From the NCBI GenBank assembly GCA_965205735.1, contig OZ242179.1, forward strand, positions 558,001 to 622,000: a DNA stretch of 64,000 nucleotides. Reading direction: 5' to 3'. Below, one piece after another: positions 43,131 through 52,198 of the stretch; within the stretch, counting starts at the first letter, position 1, and each line of letters starts with the position of its first letter. Position numbers and translations under genes: made by a program. The notes below the pieces were generated by a model. The model was not told the origin of the DNA. It worked only from the letters and a program-made list of their open reading frames with translations, and made no database searches. This DNA comes from VXNE01 sp965205735 (GTDB lineage: Bacteria > Pseudomonadota > Gammaproteobacteria > Pseudomonadales > Azotimanducaceae).

Positions 43131-43981
43131 CGCGTCGCTTCCGGCCGCGCGCCGGCGTCGAGGGTCGCCGTTACTCGCACGGGCGTCGCCCCATCACCTT
43201 CCGACACTCGGGGCGGTTCTGCGGTCAGCGCGATGCTCGATGACGTCGCCTCGTCGACGACGAGTTCGCCCGCCGGCAGGCTCAGATGGACCGTGCGGCT
43301 GCTCACCGAGGACCAGTCGAGGTCTTCATTCCATGCGTAATGAGGCCAAAAAGGGTTCAGGATCGCTGTGTTGAAGTCGTACACGGTATCGCAGACATGC
43401 AGCCGAAGCGCGGTCCTCTCCGCACTCGTCAGACCGGCCGAGTAGAGGTCAGTCGTCGGGCCGGAGGACTCCAGGCCGAACTGAAGGTCCCCTGTAAGTT
43501 GCTCCACCATAAGAAACTTAATCTCATAGTTGTTCGAGCCGATAGCGAATGTCTTGTCGCTCAGTGCTCCTGTCAGCAGATCGTAGAAGCCGTAGTGTGC
43601 ATCGAAACGCGATGCCCCCACCGTCACCGTGGCGGTCCAGATATTCCGTCGGGTGCCGAAAGTTGCCGCCGGGCAGGATGGCGACGCGGGCGTGGCCGTG
43701 ACCGGCTCGGCCGCCGTGCCGCCGGTCTCGTTGGCGCTGCTCGCACCCGCGTCGCTGCCGTCCGCCACGTCGGTCCAGATCGTGCTCGGCGACACGGTGG
43801 AGTTTTGCGGCGCCCCCGGAGTGACAGCCTGCGCCTGCATGGCGAACAGCAGCGCGGCGACGCCAAGCGGCATGGCCGTCGCACGGCGCCGCAGGGTGCG
43901 CGCGAGCGCCGGCGCCGCGCGAAGGCGCGAGGGTCGCTGCGGGAGGTTGCCGCGCCGGCGCGTCGTGCTCAGCCGAGGCAT
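43127..43981 (-). CDS. N-terminal part of Calx-beta autotransporter adhesin (frame 1 of 3)
   Basis: 284 residues from ATG 43981, or 248 from ATG 43873. A long arginine-rich leader (RRRGNLPQRPSRLRAAPAL) precedes the hydrophobic core MPLGVAALLFAMQAQA, so an extended Sec signal is likely. The mature start has a surface-protein domain with NNYEIKFLMVEQLTGDLQFGL and a WNEDLDWSS...VHLSLPAG motif seen before Calx-beta repeats in other secreted proteins. It ends within the first repeat (SEGDGATPVRVTATLDAGARPEATR) because bases encoding TTVTVSV are lost, creating TGA. Confidence 0.75.
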   Translation of the reverse strand: MPRLSTTRRRGNLPQRPSRLRAAPALARTLRRRATAMPLGVAALLFAMQAQAVTPGAPQNSTVSPSTIWTDVADGSDAGASSANETGGTAAEPVTATPASPSCPAATFGTRRNIWTATVTVGASRFDAHYGFYDLLTGALSDKTFAIGSNNYEIKFLMVEQLTGDLQFGLESSGPTTDLYSAGLTSAERTALRLHVCDTVYDFNTAILNPFWPHYAWNEDLDWSSVSSRTVHLSLPAGELVVDEATSSSIALTAEPPRVSEGDGATPVRVTATLDAGARPEATR

Positions 43982-44987
43982 GACGCCCCCAAGCCCGTGA
44001 TACAGCTTCGGCTCGCTTGATGCCGGAGTGCGTGTCGGTCCTTCGCGGTCGCCGAAGCGCTTGCATCGGGCGATGCGTGGCGCCGTGGCGCTCGGCGCAA
44101 GGCCAGGGCACGGCCGCGTGTCCGGGGTGGTGGTGCTGAACGTCGGCGAGCAGTCCATTCCGATCTCCCTATCCGATCGTGGTCTCCGTGCGGCAGTTCT
44201 CTCCCGCGCCGGCGTGGGTTGCCAGCATTGCGGTTCGGTCGTTTTGCGAGACCGAACCGCGGTGAAAGGCCGCGCACAGCTGCGCCCCAATCTCTTGCAT
44301 CGCCCGCATGGCATCCACCTTCCGGCATTCGGCGCGTCCCCTAGCTGATCGCGAATCCCTGGCGGCCAGCGGCCATGCTTGCGGTCAGCAGATCGCCGAG
44401 TCCGTAGAAGCTGCGGCACGACGTCGGTCAGGTCGTCGCAGTCGAGGGACGCGGCCGTTTCCGCGTCCAGGCTTTCAAGGACGCGCTGATGGTAGACGGG
44501 CACAATGGCTTCGAAACGGTCCTGCTCGGCGGCCTCCGGCAGGATCTGGGGTTCGCGCGTCCCCCGCTGCCGGTTCTGCGACAGCGCGCGCCTGCGCTGG
44601 ATCGACCGGGGCATGCCAGGGGCTCCCTCGAGGCGCTATGGCCTCGAATTGGAGACAAGCGCCCCGGTCGCTTCGCTCCCCGAAGCGCTTGTTCCATGGA
44701 AAGCTGGAGATGGACGACTGAGCCAACTTCAACACCCGAATTCCAAGCGGTCTTGCGAATCGCGCTGCGCTTTTCGCCGACCCTCCGCCCAAGATCGCGC
44801 GCGTATTGACGGTTCCCTTTTGTTTCAGCGACCGCGGAGACCAACTTGTCCTGCGCGAGTGACCCACGGACGACGCCTTCGGCTTCGGCTTCGGTTATTG
44901 CGTGCCAGGGATAGCCTTTCGCGCGCCAGGGCTGGAGGCTGTTGGCGCGGTTCCGCTGGTCGGCCATGAAACAACCGCCCACCGTCC
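43982..44987. other. Gene-fragment region without a confident intact gene
   Basis: On the minus strand, 44614-44390 encodes a helical stretch (DRFEAIVPVYHQRVLESLDAE) reminiscent of a MarR-type C-terminus, and 44967-44690 encodes MADQRNRANSLQPWRAKGYPW and a following mixed-charge segment with no recognised family. Both frames run on into nonsense. A hairpin repeat lies at 44655-44698. The whole stretch looks like fused gene debris inside the island. Confidence 0.4.
44655..44698 (+). repeat. Short hairpin repeat shared with element F
   Basis: Arms ACAAGCGC and GCGCTTGT flank a CCCGGTCGC...CTCCCCG core and end TTGTTCCATGG. A diverged copy with the same order lies inside element F at 59641-59688. 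Non-coding. Confidence 0.6.
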
Positions 44988-47495
44988 CTATGGGCCAATA
45001 AAACGCAAGGTGCGCTTGATGTTCATGATGTCTTCGATGGCATCCTTCAACTCTTGCGCGGTGGGCGTCGCGTGTACCTCGTCGACCACAGGGTTGCCGC
45101 CGTAGCCCCGGTCGACGCACTCTTCGAGCAGGGCGATGGCGCGTTTCTCGTGCGGCCTTGTATCGCCGCCTATGTAGATGGCGTGGATGCGCACGCCGCG
45201 CTGCCCGGCGATGTCGCAGGCTTCCCGGAACCAATCGTCCAGATGATTCGTGACCGGGGTTTGCAGATCCGCGGTCGGTGCGGACCATAGCCAGGTGGGA
45301 ACGGAAAAGGGTGCGACGTCGGCCACGGGCGGGCCGTCTCCGATGCGGACCAATTCATCCGCCCGGCCATACGCGCTGAACGGCGTGTGCGGCCTGCAGT
45401 AGTGTCCGTTCTGCACCGGGCGACCCCTGAGCCCGAAATCGCTCATCGGGTCCGCCAGCACGTCTATCGCGTCCGTTGCCCTGGTCGGCGAGTTGTCATC
45501 GTAGCCTCGGAATAGTTGCCAGGGCGTCATGTCCTTAAGCGCGTTCGCCCAAACCATACGGTATGCGTCGATGCGTAGCCGATCCGCCGCTACCGCTGAA
45601 TTTAGCGTCGACACGACAGGGTGGATCACCTGAAAGCCGTCGAGCACCGCCGACATGCCCGAAGGGGTGAATACGCCGCTCGCATCGACATCGAAATTGC
45701 TTGCGAAAGTTGTGGCGTCTTCGGCGGATATGGCAACTCGAAAGACGGCATTGGCGGGAGCGTTGAAAGTGTTGTTGCACTGCCCGTAGTTGAAGCTCGG
45801 GTTGTAACTGATGGCGCTGCCGGGCGTATAAAGTCCGAAGGACCGACCGCGCCGGGGGTCGCCGAAGGCGTTGGCGCCGTCCGACACGATGACGATGGCC
45901 TTCTCCACGGACTGCGAGCAGCCCTGGGTCGTTCCTCCGTCGAGGCACGGCGTGCGTGGCAGGTCGTCGCCCGATACGCTCTTGGTGTTCCACACGTCGC
46001 GCCAGAGGGGCGACAGCGCTCGCAGGCCCCAGACGATACCGAGGTGCAAAAACGTCTGGCCGAAATAGGTTCTCGATTGCAGCCGCACGACGTTGAAGGT
46101 GTTCGCCGACCGTAGCGCGGTTACATCGTCCGTCAACGGAACGATGAACGCGTCCGGGCAGTGCAGACTGCCGCCCCGGTCCCGGCCGTACAGATGCCAG
46201 TGATTCTCGGATGTGGGCAGATAGTACCCGCCCGCGGTGGGGTCGTGGCTTGGATCGAGCGTCTTGTGCAGGACGTCGTTGAGCGCACCGTCGGCGAATC
46301 CGTGAATGCGGGCGTCGGGCCAGGAGTACGCGGTGAAACGGGTATTCGGATCGCTCGCGTCGGGCGGCGCGTCGGAGAGGTGCAGCGGCAGATCGTGGAT
46401 GCTGGTCGATCCGGGCTCCCAACCGGAGACGGTTTTCTCGGCCGGCCAGTTGGCCGGGTCCGCGGGATTCCAGATGACGGGCCTCGCATTCGGGTCCCAG
46501 TACGCGCCCCACCTCGCCATCATGCAGCCGTTCCAGAAATCCTGGCCCCGAAAGTTCCACATGCCGACGTCTGGCGCCTGGACAGAGACGTTCTCCGTTC
46601 CCGCCTGGCGCAGGTTCCAGTCCGTGGCGCTCAGGAAGTCGGGAAGACTGCGCGACGCCAGCGGCCCCATGTCGTCGCCCGTGCCGTAGGAGTGGAACGC
46701 GTCGACCCAGTGTCCCTCGGTGTCTCGTGAGGTTTGCGTGCTGTACTCGTCGCCGGTGAGCATGCGCACGTAGCGTTCTTTGGCGTCTGTCTGCCGCGAG
46801 CCGGAAGTGTCCGCGACGTTGACGACGCTCGAGAACGGTACGAGCGAGACGGTGACGATGCCGGGGTTCGTCGCCGACAGGTCGACCACCGTTTGCGCGA
46901 TCGTGCGGATGGCATCTTTCAACGCGTCCAGCCGCGTGACCGACCAGCCGATGGGTCTGAAACCCATGGAGCTTGATATGTCCAGAGCGAGGGCGAACTC
47001 GAACTGGCTCGCATCGAATTCCACTATGACCTGCTCCCCTTTCAGGGATTCCGCGGGGCCGGTGCGGCCGGCTTCCCAAAGGTTCTTGAACCCGTAGGTG
47101 GCGTTTCCCTCGACCTTGATGGTCGTCCGGTTGGTGGAGAAGTCGTGGTCGACGACGATGTCGTCCTTGGCTATGGTCACATCGCCCAGCAGGCCGCGCA
47201 TGAAGTCCGCGACGCGTTCCTTGATCTGGTCCTCGGCGGCTGTCATGTTTCCCCGCATGAAGTGGGCGGAGGCGGAAACGCCGGCCCGCATCGCGGCGTC
47301 GATCTCTTCCTCCTGCGCTTCGCGCCAGCCGTAGTTCGAAATCATGCCGCCTATGCTCGCCATCGATAGCATCGCCAAGCTGCCGCCGATGAACATGGCG
47401 CCGCTTTTGCGGGATCGGGCGAACGCGGCGATAGGCCGCGCCAGGCGTTCCGCCCACGACCGCGCTTTCGCTGTCCCGCTCTTTTCCCGGATCAT
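44988..47495 (-). CDS. TadG-like pilus-assembly/von Willebrand factor A protein
   Basis: 835 residues from ATG 47495 (an upstream ATG at 47561 adds 22 unconserved residues). An N-terminal Tad-type helix (KSGAMFIGGSLAMLSMASIGGMISNYGWREAQEEEIDAAMRAG) is followed by an extracytoplasmic region whose MIDAS metal motif is DISSSM at about residue 173. The segments EKAIVIVSDGANAFGD and RIHAIYIGGD are later von Willebrand A strands. Such proteins support Flp/Tad pili, but no other tad genes are in the island. The long insert (about 230-500) with tryptophan-rich and aromatic segments is unusual. Adhesion or surface function is inferred. Confidence 0.78.
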   Translation of the reverse strand: MIREKSGTAKARSWAERLARPIAAFARSRKSGAMFIGGSLAMLSMASIGGMISNYGWREAQEEEIDAAMRAGVSASAHFMRGNMTAAEDQIKERVADFMRGLLGDVTIAKDDIVVDHDFSTNRTTIKVEGNATYGFKNLWEAGRTGPAESLKGEQVIVEFDASQFEFALALDISSSMGFRPIGWSVTRLDALKDAIRTIAQTVVDLSATNPGIVTVSLVPFSSVVNVADTSGSRQTDAKERYVRMLTGDEYSTQTSRDTEGHWVDAFHSYGTGDDMGPLASRSLPDFLSATDWNLRQAGTENVSVQAPDVGMWNFRGQDFWNGCMMARWGAYWDPNARPVIWNPADPANWPAEKTVSGWEPGSTSIHDLPLHLSDAPPDASDPNTRFTAYSWPDARIHGFADGALNDVLHKTLDPSHDPTAGGYYLPTSENHWHLYGRDRGGSLHCPDAFIVPLTDDVTALRSANTFNVVRLQSRTYFGQTFLHLGIVWGLRALSPLWRDVWNTKSVSGDDLPRTPCLDGGTTQGCSQSVEKAIVIVSDGANAFGDPRRGRSFGLYTPGSAISYNPSFNYGQCNNTFNAPANAVFRVAISAEDATTFASNFDVDASGVFTPSGMSAVLDGFQVIHPVVSTLNSAVAADRLRIDAYRMVWANALKDMTPWQLFRGYDDNSPTRATDAIDVLADPMSDFGLRGRPVQNGHYCRPHTPFSAYGRADELVRIGDGPPVADVAPFSVPTWLWSAPTADLQTPVTNHLDDWFREACDIAGQRGVRIHAIYIGGDTRPHEKRAIALLEECVDRGYGGNPVVDEVHATPTAQELKDAIEDIMNIKRTLRFIGP

Positions 47496-47561
47496 CGTTC
47501 GGCTCAATCGTCGCGGTTGGGTTGCCGACGCCAAGGAGCTTCCATCACAGCCAAGAGGCAC

Positions 47562-48849
47562 CCGGCGCCGTCCGACAATGACCGCCCCCCCGAAGCGGTG
47601 TCCGATTCCCTACTTGGTTCGAGCGCGCTCCCGCTAAGCCTCGACACGCCACGACCTCTTCGTCTTCTTGTTCGGATCCCGCGTCCCCACCACCGTCGTC
47701 GTAGTCGACGAAGACCGCTTGGCGGCGCCCTCCGCGTCCGGCCAACCGCTCGACCAGCGGCATCCACCGCAACGGCCGGCGGACCGGAATCCCCGCCGCC
47801 GACTGCGGCAAGCGTTCGACGCGCACTGCCTTCGAGCGTCGTCCATTGCCGCTGATTCCAGGTCGCCCATCCGTCCCCCAATTCGCTCGCGAATCCGGTT
47901 CCGATTTCCGTCCTAGCCGCCCATCGCCTCGCCACACATGCACGCAGTGAGTCAGAATTCTCGATAACTTTAACTATCGAGCGTTATGACAGTCAAATCC
48001 CATGTTGCCAACCACGGGCAACAGCACAAATCCTGTACCTGCAAAGTATTGTTTACAATACCTTTTACCGGATTCGTTGGCGTCTAGTCTATCTAGATGT
48101 CGAAAATCCTTTTTATACCATGGTGCCTGGGCGCGCTTTATACCTCTCGATATTATTATTGGAGTTCTCGCTTTCGCGGGACGCTTCGGCGGTGCAGGAT
48201 CCGATTGCCGGCCCAATCCGGTTCAACGCGCCGAGATGCGGGCCGCCCCGCAATTACGCCCCGCTATTCGTGGTGCTGCAGCGGGGCGAACTGCGCGACG
48301 CGCTCCGACGCGCCAGCAGCCCCGCTCGATCAGATCCTTGAGCGAGCGCCCCCGGTCGAGCCGCCCGACGACGAGCGTCTCGCCAGTGCGGAGGTGATCG
48401 AAGGCGTCCCGGAGGACAGGGCGGTCACCCGCGCCGCCGTGGGTCTCCTCGAAGATACCTTCGAGCCTTGCGCGCCAAGTTCATCCCGCTCTAGGTCGAG
48501 CGTCTGCTCGTCGGCGGAGACGCCGGGCGCAGGCGATCAGCAAGAGCGATTGTCCTGATTGTCCGTAAAACGGGTCAAACCCTACGATGATTCCCGGACA
48601 GGGTTTCCGTATTCGGGCGGTTGATCCGCCAAGTTTCTCCAGGTCGCGCGCCAACCACCTGTGAGATTACCCGTGGTCAAACACCCATTGTTCCGGGCAT
48701 TGACAGCTATTCGTCCTCTCGGCAAGGTGTCCCGAATACTTCCACACATCACACCGCCAAAATAACCAACGCACCACCCGCAGACTGCGGCCGAGCGTGT
48801 CCCCTCAATCATGACTGACGATTCAACAAATCCCTCTCTGCCAACATAA
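47562..48849. other. Low-information island segment
   Basis: Open frames at 47.5-47.9 kb on the minus strand have arginine/glycine-rich compositions typical of shadow frames, and no family is recognised. A small AT-rich stretch at 47950-48120 contains the palindrome GTATTG-TTTA-CAATAC (48046-48061). A resolvase relic follows, then about 300 bases with no visible feature up to the IS3-type element. Confidence 0.4.
48310..48545 (-). pseudogene. Serine recombinase (resolvase/invertase) N-terminal fragment
   Basis: The minus strand reads GVSADEQTLDLERDELGAQG with the catalytic serine, then after a one-base shift EGIFEETHGGAGDRPVLRDAF and LRTGETLVVGRLDRGRSLKDLIE. This is the N-terminal catalytic domain of Tn3-type resolvases. 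The conserved L between RLDR and GRS is lost, and the C-terminal DNA-binding domain is absent. Inactive relic. Confidence 0.7.
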
Positions 48850-48901
48850 CTGAGACACCAACAACCTTTGGAATTACTGTAGGGGGTGGAGGTGAAGACC
48901 G

Positions 48902-49384
48902 ATGACCGCAGAGAGAGACGCGATGACATTGAATGAGGTTACCCTTCCGGCCCTGGGGGGCGAGGAGCGTAGCGACGAGGCGCCCGGGGCCAGGCGCGCC
49001 GGACCGACCCCGGACCCGGAGGTCGTGGCCAAGCCGAAGCGGCGCCAGTTCAGCGCGGAGTATCGGCTGCGGATTCTGGAGGAGGCGGAGCGCTGCACGC
49101 GGCGCGGCGAGGTGGGTCGGCTGCTTCGCCGCGAGGGGTTGTACAGCTCGCATCTGACGGCTTGGCGCAAGGCCCGGCGCAAGGGTTCGCTGCGGGAGCT
49201 GGCCGCGAAGAAGCGCGGCGCGAAACCGGCCGAACGCAACCCGCTGGATGCGAAGGTGCGCGCGCTGGAGGCGCAAGTGGCTCGTCTGGAGCACGAGTTG
49301 CACACCGCGCACACGATTCTGGACGTGCAGGGAAAAGTTGCCGGGCTGCTGGGATTGAACCTCGAACGCGCGCCGCGCTCCTGA
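48902..49384 (+). CDS. IS3-family transposase OrfA
   Basis: 160 residues with a helix-turn-helix region (RRQFSAEYRLRILEEAERC...GEVGRLLRREGLYSSHLTAWRKARRKG) and a C-terminal coiled coil with heptads (LEAQVARLEHELHTAHTIL), as in OrfA proteins that form the DNA-recognising half of the transposase. A 48-residue acidic N-terminal extension precedes the usual start. TGA stop at 49382 overlaps the OrfB ATG at 49384, where programmed frameshifting normally fuses the two. Intact by itself. Confidence 0.83.
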   Translation: MTAERDAMTLNEVTLPALGGEERSDEAPGARRAGPTPDPEVVAKPKRRQFSAEYRLRILEEAERCTRRGEVGRLLRREGLYSSHLTAWRKARRKGSLRELAAKKRGAKPAERNPLDAKVRALEAQVARLEHELHTAHTILDVQGKVAGLLGLNLERAPRS

Positions 49385-49975
49385 TGGCCGCCCAACCGCT
49401 CGCGGTGCGGGTCGGCGTGGCGCCGGCCTGCCAGGCGCTGGGCGTGTCGCGGGCGACCTTCTACCGTCGTCGGAGGTCAACTCCCGGGCACCAGCAGCCC
49501 CGTCCAACGCCCGCCCGGGCGCTGTGTGAAGCCGAGCGCGAGCAGGTCCTCGATGTGCTCGCCGGCCCGCGCTTCGTGGACCGCGCGCCAGCGGAAGTGG
49601 TGGCGACGCTGCTCGACGAAGGCCGCTACCTGTGCTCGGAGCGGACGATGTATCGGATCCCGGCCGCGGATCGGCCGGTCCGGGAGCGGCGCAATCAACG
49701 TGAGCATCCCCGGTACGCCAAGCCCGAGCTGGTGGCCGCGGCGCCGAACCAGACCTGGTCCTGGTCACCAAGCTGACATCACCAAGCTGTTGGGGCCGAC
49801 GAAGTGGACGCACTTCCACCTCTACGTCGTGCTCGACATCTTTAGCCGCTACGCGGTCGGCTGGATGGTCGCCGACCGGGAGAACTCGGCGCTGGCCGGT
49901 CGTCTCATCGAAGAAACCTGCCACAAACAGGGCGTCCGGCCCCGGGTGCTCACCCTGCACTCCGACCGCTCTAAG
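49384..49975 (+). pseudogene. IS3-family transposase OrfB, frameshifted and truncated
   Basis: Starts MAAQPLAVRVGVAPACQALGVSRATFYRRR and continues through the HTH_21-like segment to PNQTWSW, where the first catalytic aspartate is expected. A 10-base duplication (TCACCAAGCT at about 49767 and again at about 49781) shifts the frame into SPS-stop. The next frame restores DITKLLGPTKWTHFHLYVVLDIFSRY and reaches LHSDRS, with the second aspartate, and then homology ends near 49975. The third catalytic glutamate is absent, so it cannot transpose. Confidence 0.78.
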
Positions 49976-50109
49976 CAACCCGCTCCGCGGGTCATACCCA
50001 GCGCACCGAGTGTCCGCATCTTGGCTGGGTTTGAGCGCTGCCTCGGTCCGGGCGTAGCCGTACTTTGCAGCACTACGGCACTATCGCGGCGCTCCCCGCC
50101 CGCAACTCG

Positions 50110-50325
50110 TTAGCGGCCCGTATTGTTGTTGGCGTGGTCTCGTGCCACCTGCGCTATGGCTCGCAACGCCCGGTTCACTGCCGCCGAGTCCTTGAACACC
50201 TCGGCCACGTCCCGCTCCAGCAGCACCACATTCGTGCCTTGGCGGTAAGCCTCATGGTGCTTCCCCCTAACGCCGGCCGAGAAGTCGTACTCCTCCCGCA
50301 ACGTGTCCTTATCGTCCCGACTCAT
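50110..50325 (-). CDS. BrnA-like antitoxin
   Basis: 71 residues. EEYDFSAGVRGKHHEAYRQG and NVVLLERDVAEVFKDSAAVNRALRAIAQVA form a short N-terminal EYDFS-x-GxRG motif plus a ribbon-helix-helix-like segment, widespread in antitoxins paired with BrnT-type toxins. Its start overlaps the last 17 bases of the brnT frame, the normal toxin-then-antitoxin order. It would bind toxin and operator DNA. Intact while the toxin is broken. Confidence 0.7.
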   Translation of the reverse strand: MSRDDKDTLREEYDFSAGVRGKHHEAYRQGTNVVLLERDVAEVFKDSAAVNRALRAIAQVARDHANNNTGR

Positions 50326-50586
50326 AGTCTCTTCGCTCCCGATGCGAGGCTTCCCTCGCGCTTATGACCCGAATCCTGTCGCCGGTCCGTTCGACGTAGG
50401 AAACGACCAGTAGGCGTCCCGTTGCCGACACTCCCATGCTGAGGAAACGCTGTTCCGCGACCGAGTGGTCGGGATCCGAGATCGTGACCTCAAGCGGGTC
50501 TCCGAACACCGTCGACCCTCGGCGAAGCCCACGCCGTGCTTGCGGAGGTTCTCTCGGTGCTTCGTCTCATCCCATTCGAACTCCAC
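50309..50586 (-). pseudogene. BrnT-family toxin, frameshifted
   Basis: Starts MEFEWDETKHRENLRKHGVGFAEG, then one base is lost at about 50518 and the family continues in the next frame: TVFGDPLEVTISDPDHSVAEQRF, RLLVVSYVERTGDRIRVISAREA and RRERRDYE. Together these make a full BrnT ribonuclease of about 92 residues. As it stands, translation from the native start derails after about 23 residues. Confidence 0.78.
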
Positions 50587-50742
50587 GGACTGTCACCTAT
50601 CCGGTCAGACTCCCGAATGACCCGGTTCCGACAGTGGTTCTATGGCTCGCATCCATCTGTACGGGCCTCATCGTGCAATCAGGAGGAACACCGCACAACG
50701 CACGCGCCGCCATTTGCCGCCACCGACATCGCCTGGCCACCG

Positions 50743-50966
50743 TCAGGCCACCAGGATCTCTTCGCGCACGAAGCGGAGCGGAGCCGAATCGAAGTCGGCC
50801 GGGCCATTGTCTCGTCGAAATGGCAGTCGACGGCTTCCCGCACATTGCGGCGCACCTCGTCGACGCTGTCCCCTTGGGTATGGATGCTCCAGCCAAGTGC
50901 GCTGGCCGATTATCCACCACCCGCCTCGTCCTCACTCACTTCGAAGATGATCTCGGTCTTGGACAT
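50743..50966 (-). pseudogene. HicB-like antitoxin relic
   Basis: The minus strand reads MSKTEIIFEVSEDEAGGG, an in-frame TAA where a conserved tyrosine is expected (GGY), then SASALGWSIHTQGDSVDEVRRN and VREAVDCHFDE. This is the HicB-type partial RNase H fold with the GY.A.ALG signature. Downstream a 5-base tandem CTCCG duplication shifts the frame before the ending FVREEILVA. No intact HicA toxin is recognised in the adjacent 150 bases. Confidence 0.65.
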
Positions 50967-51013
50967 GCTCACTCCTTCGGTGCGCCCGTGTCCGACACGG
51001 CGTCGCCCACCAG

Positions 51014-52198
51014 TCACGCCATTCTCGGCAATTCGATTATCTCGCCGGCTTCGCGGGTCACATAGCGCGCCCAGGACTCCATCAGCGCCCGGCGCTTGTC
51101 GAACAGATCGGACCTCGCGTACGCCTGCTCGACGACGTTGCCCATCTTGTGGCCGAGCGCCGCCTCCGCGACCTCCCGCGGCGAGTTCGTATTCTCGCCG
51201 CACCAGTCGCGGAACGTCGAGCGAAAGCCGTGCGGCACGGCCGCAATGCCCAGGTCTCGAAGCAGCTTGGACAGCGTATTGTCACTCATGGTCCGCCCCG
51301 TCGCGGTCGGGAACACCAGATCGTTTTCCCTGAAGACCCTCGCCTCGCGCAACACCGAGATTGCACCACGTGACAACGGCACCCGGTGTTCGTCCCCGGT
51401 CTTGGTTCGGTCGCCGGGCACCGTCCAGACGCGGGCGTCCAGATCGACCTCGTCCCACTTGGCCTCGCGAACCTCCCTCGACCGGCAGGCCGTAAGAACG
51501 AGGAACTCGAACGCCAGTTTCGTCGAGGTGACTGCATTGCAGTTCCGTACCTTGCGCAGCGCCGCCGCGACCTCCCCGTGCGCCATCGCCCGCTGGTGCG
51601 TCGTCTTGTGCCCAACCTTCGGCAACGCTGCGCCAATCGCATCGCCCGCCGGGTTGTCCTTCCTGTGGCCCTCCGCGATCGCCCATTTCATCACCGTGCC
51701 GATGCGCTGCCGCGTCTTGCGCGCGGTCTCGCGCTTCGTGTTCCAGATCGGCAGCAGGCACCGCATGACGTCCGCGGGCTCGATGGCGTCGACCGGCAGG
51801 TCGCCGATCTTCGGATAGGCGTAGGCCTTGAGCGTGGACTCCCAGGCGATCACCGACTTGGCGTTGCGCCAGTTCGGCCGATGCAGCTCGATCACCGTAA
51901 CGGCCGCCTCCCGGAACGTGGGCACATCACGCTTGTCCCGCAATGCGCGCGGATCGCCGCCGACGAGCGCCAGCTTTCGATTGTCGAAGGCCGCCTGGCG
52001 GGCCTCACCGAGCGTAACCAGCGGATAGGGCCCCAGCCCCAGGTCGCGGCGCCGGCCGCGGATTGTCAGCCGCTGCACCCAGGACTTCGCCCCGGTGGCC
52101 TTGACCAACAGGATCAGACCGTTCTCGTCGTAGTATTTGCCGGGAAGCGTGACCTTGCGCACAAAGTGCATGTTCAATCTCGTCGCCTGTCTCGGCAT
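51014..52198 (-). CDS. P4-type tyrosine integrase
   Basis: 394 residues from ATG 52198 (an upstream start at 52237 adds 13 residues). The N-terminal DUF4102 arm-binding domain reads KVTLPGKYYDENGLILLVK...GRRRDLGLGPYPLVTLGEARQAA; a core-binding domain follows, then the catalytic domain with arginine in LTACRSREVREAKWDEVD, lysine in DRTKTGDEHRVPLS, HGFRSTFRDW and LGHKMGNVVEQAYAR, whose tyrosine is the nucleophile. It lies at the right edge of the island beside the att repeat, transcribed inward, and should catalyse integration into tRNA-Glu. It appears complete. Confidence 0.93.
   Translation of the reverse strand: MPRQATRLNMHFVRKVTLPGKYYDENGLILLVKATGAKSWVQRLTIRGRRRDLGLGPYPLVTLGEARQAAFDNRKLALVGGDPRALRDKRDVPTFREAAVTVIELHRPNWRNAKSVIAWESTLKAYAYPKIGDLPVDAIEPADVMRCLLPIWNTKRETARKTRQRIGTVMKWAIAEGHRKDNPAGDAIGAALPKVGHKTTHQRAMAHGEVAAALRKVRNCNAVTSTKLAFEFLVLTACRSREVREAKWDEVDLDARVWTVPGDRTKTGDEHRVPLSRGAISVLREARVFRENDLVFPTATGRTMSDNTLSKLLRDLGIAAVPHGFRSTFRDWCGENTNSPREVAEAALGHKMGNVVEQAYARSDLFDKRRALMESWARYVTREAGEIIELPRMA

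Larger units (their letters stand above)
48850..49975 (+). mobile_element. IS3-family insertion sequence, 3'-truncated
   Basis: orfA/orfB arrangement with TGA-ATG overlap characteristic of IS3-family elements; the left boundary is near a TGAGACACC sequence about 50 bp before orfA. The element is cut off after the second catalytic aspartate, and the right terminal repeat is missing. Confidence 0.7.

Noticed and set aside
47504..47943. Minus-strand open frames next to the TadG-like gene
   Set aside because: Arginine/glycine-rich or acidic runs without hydrophobic cores or motifs; three overlapping frames are open at once, typical of GC-rich shadow frames.
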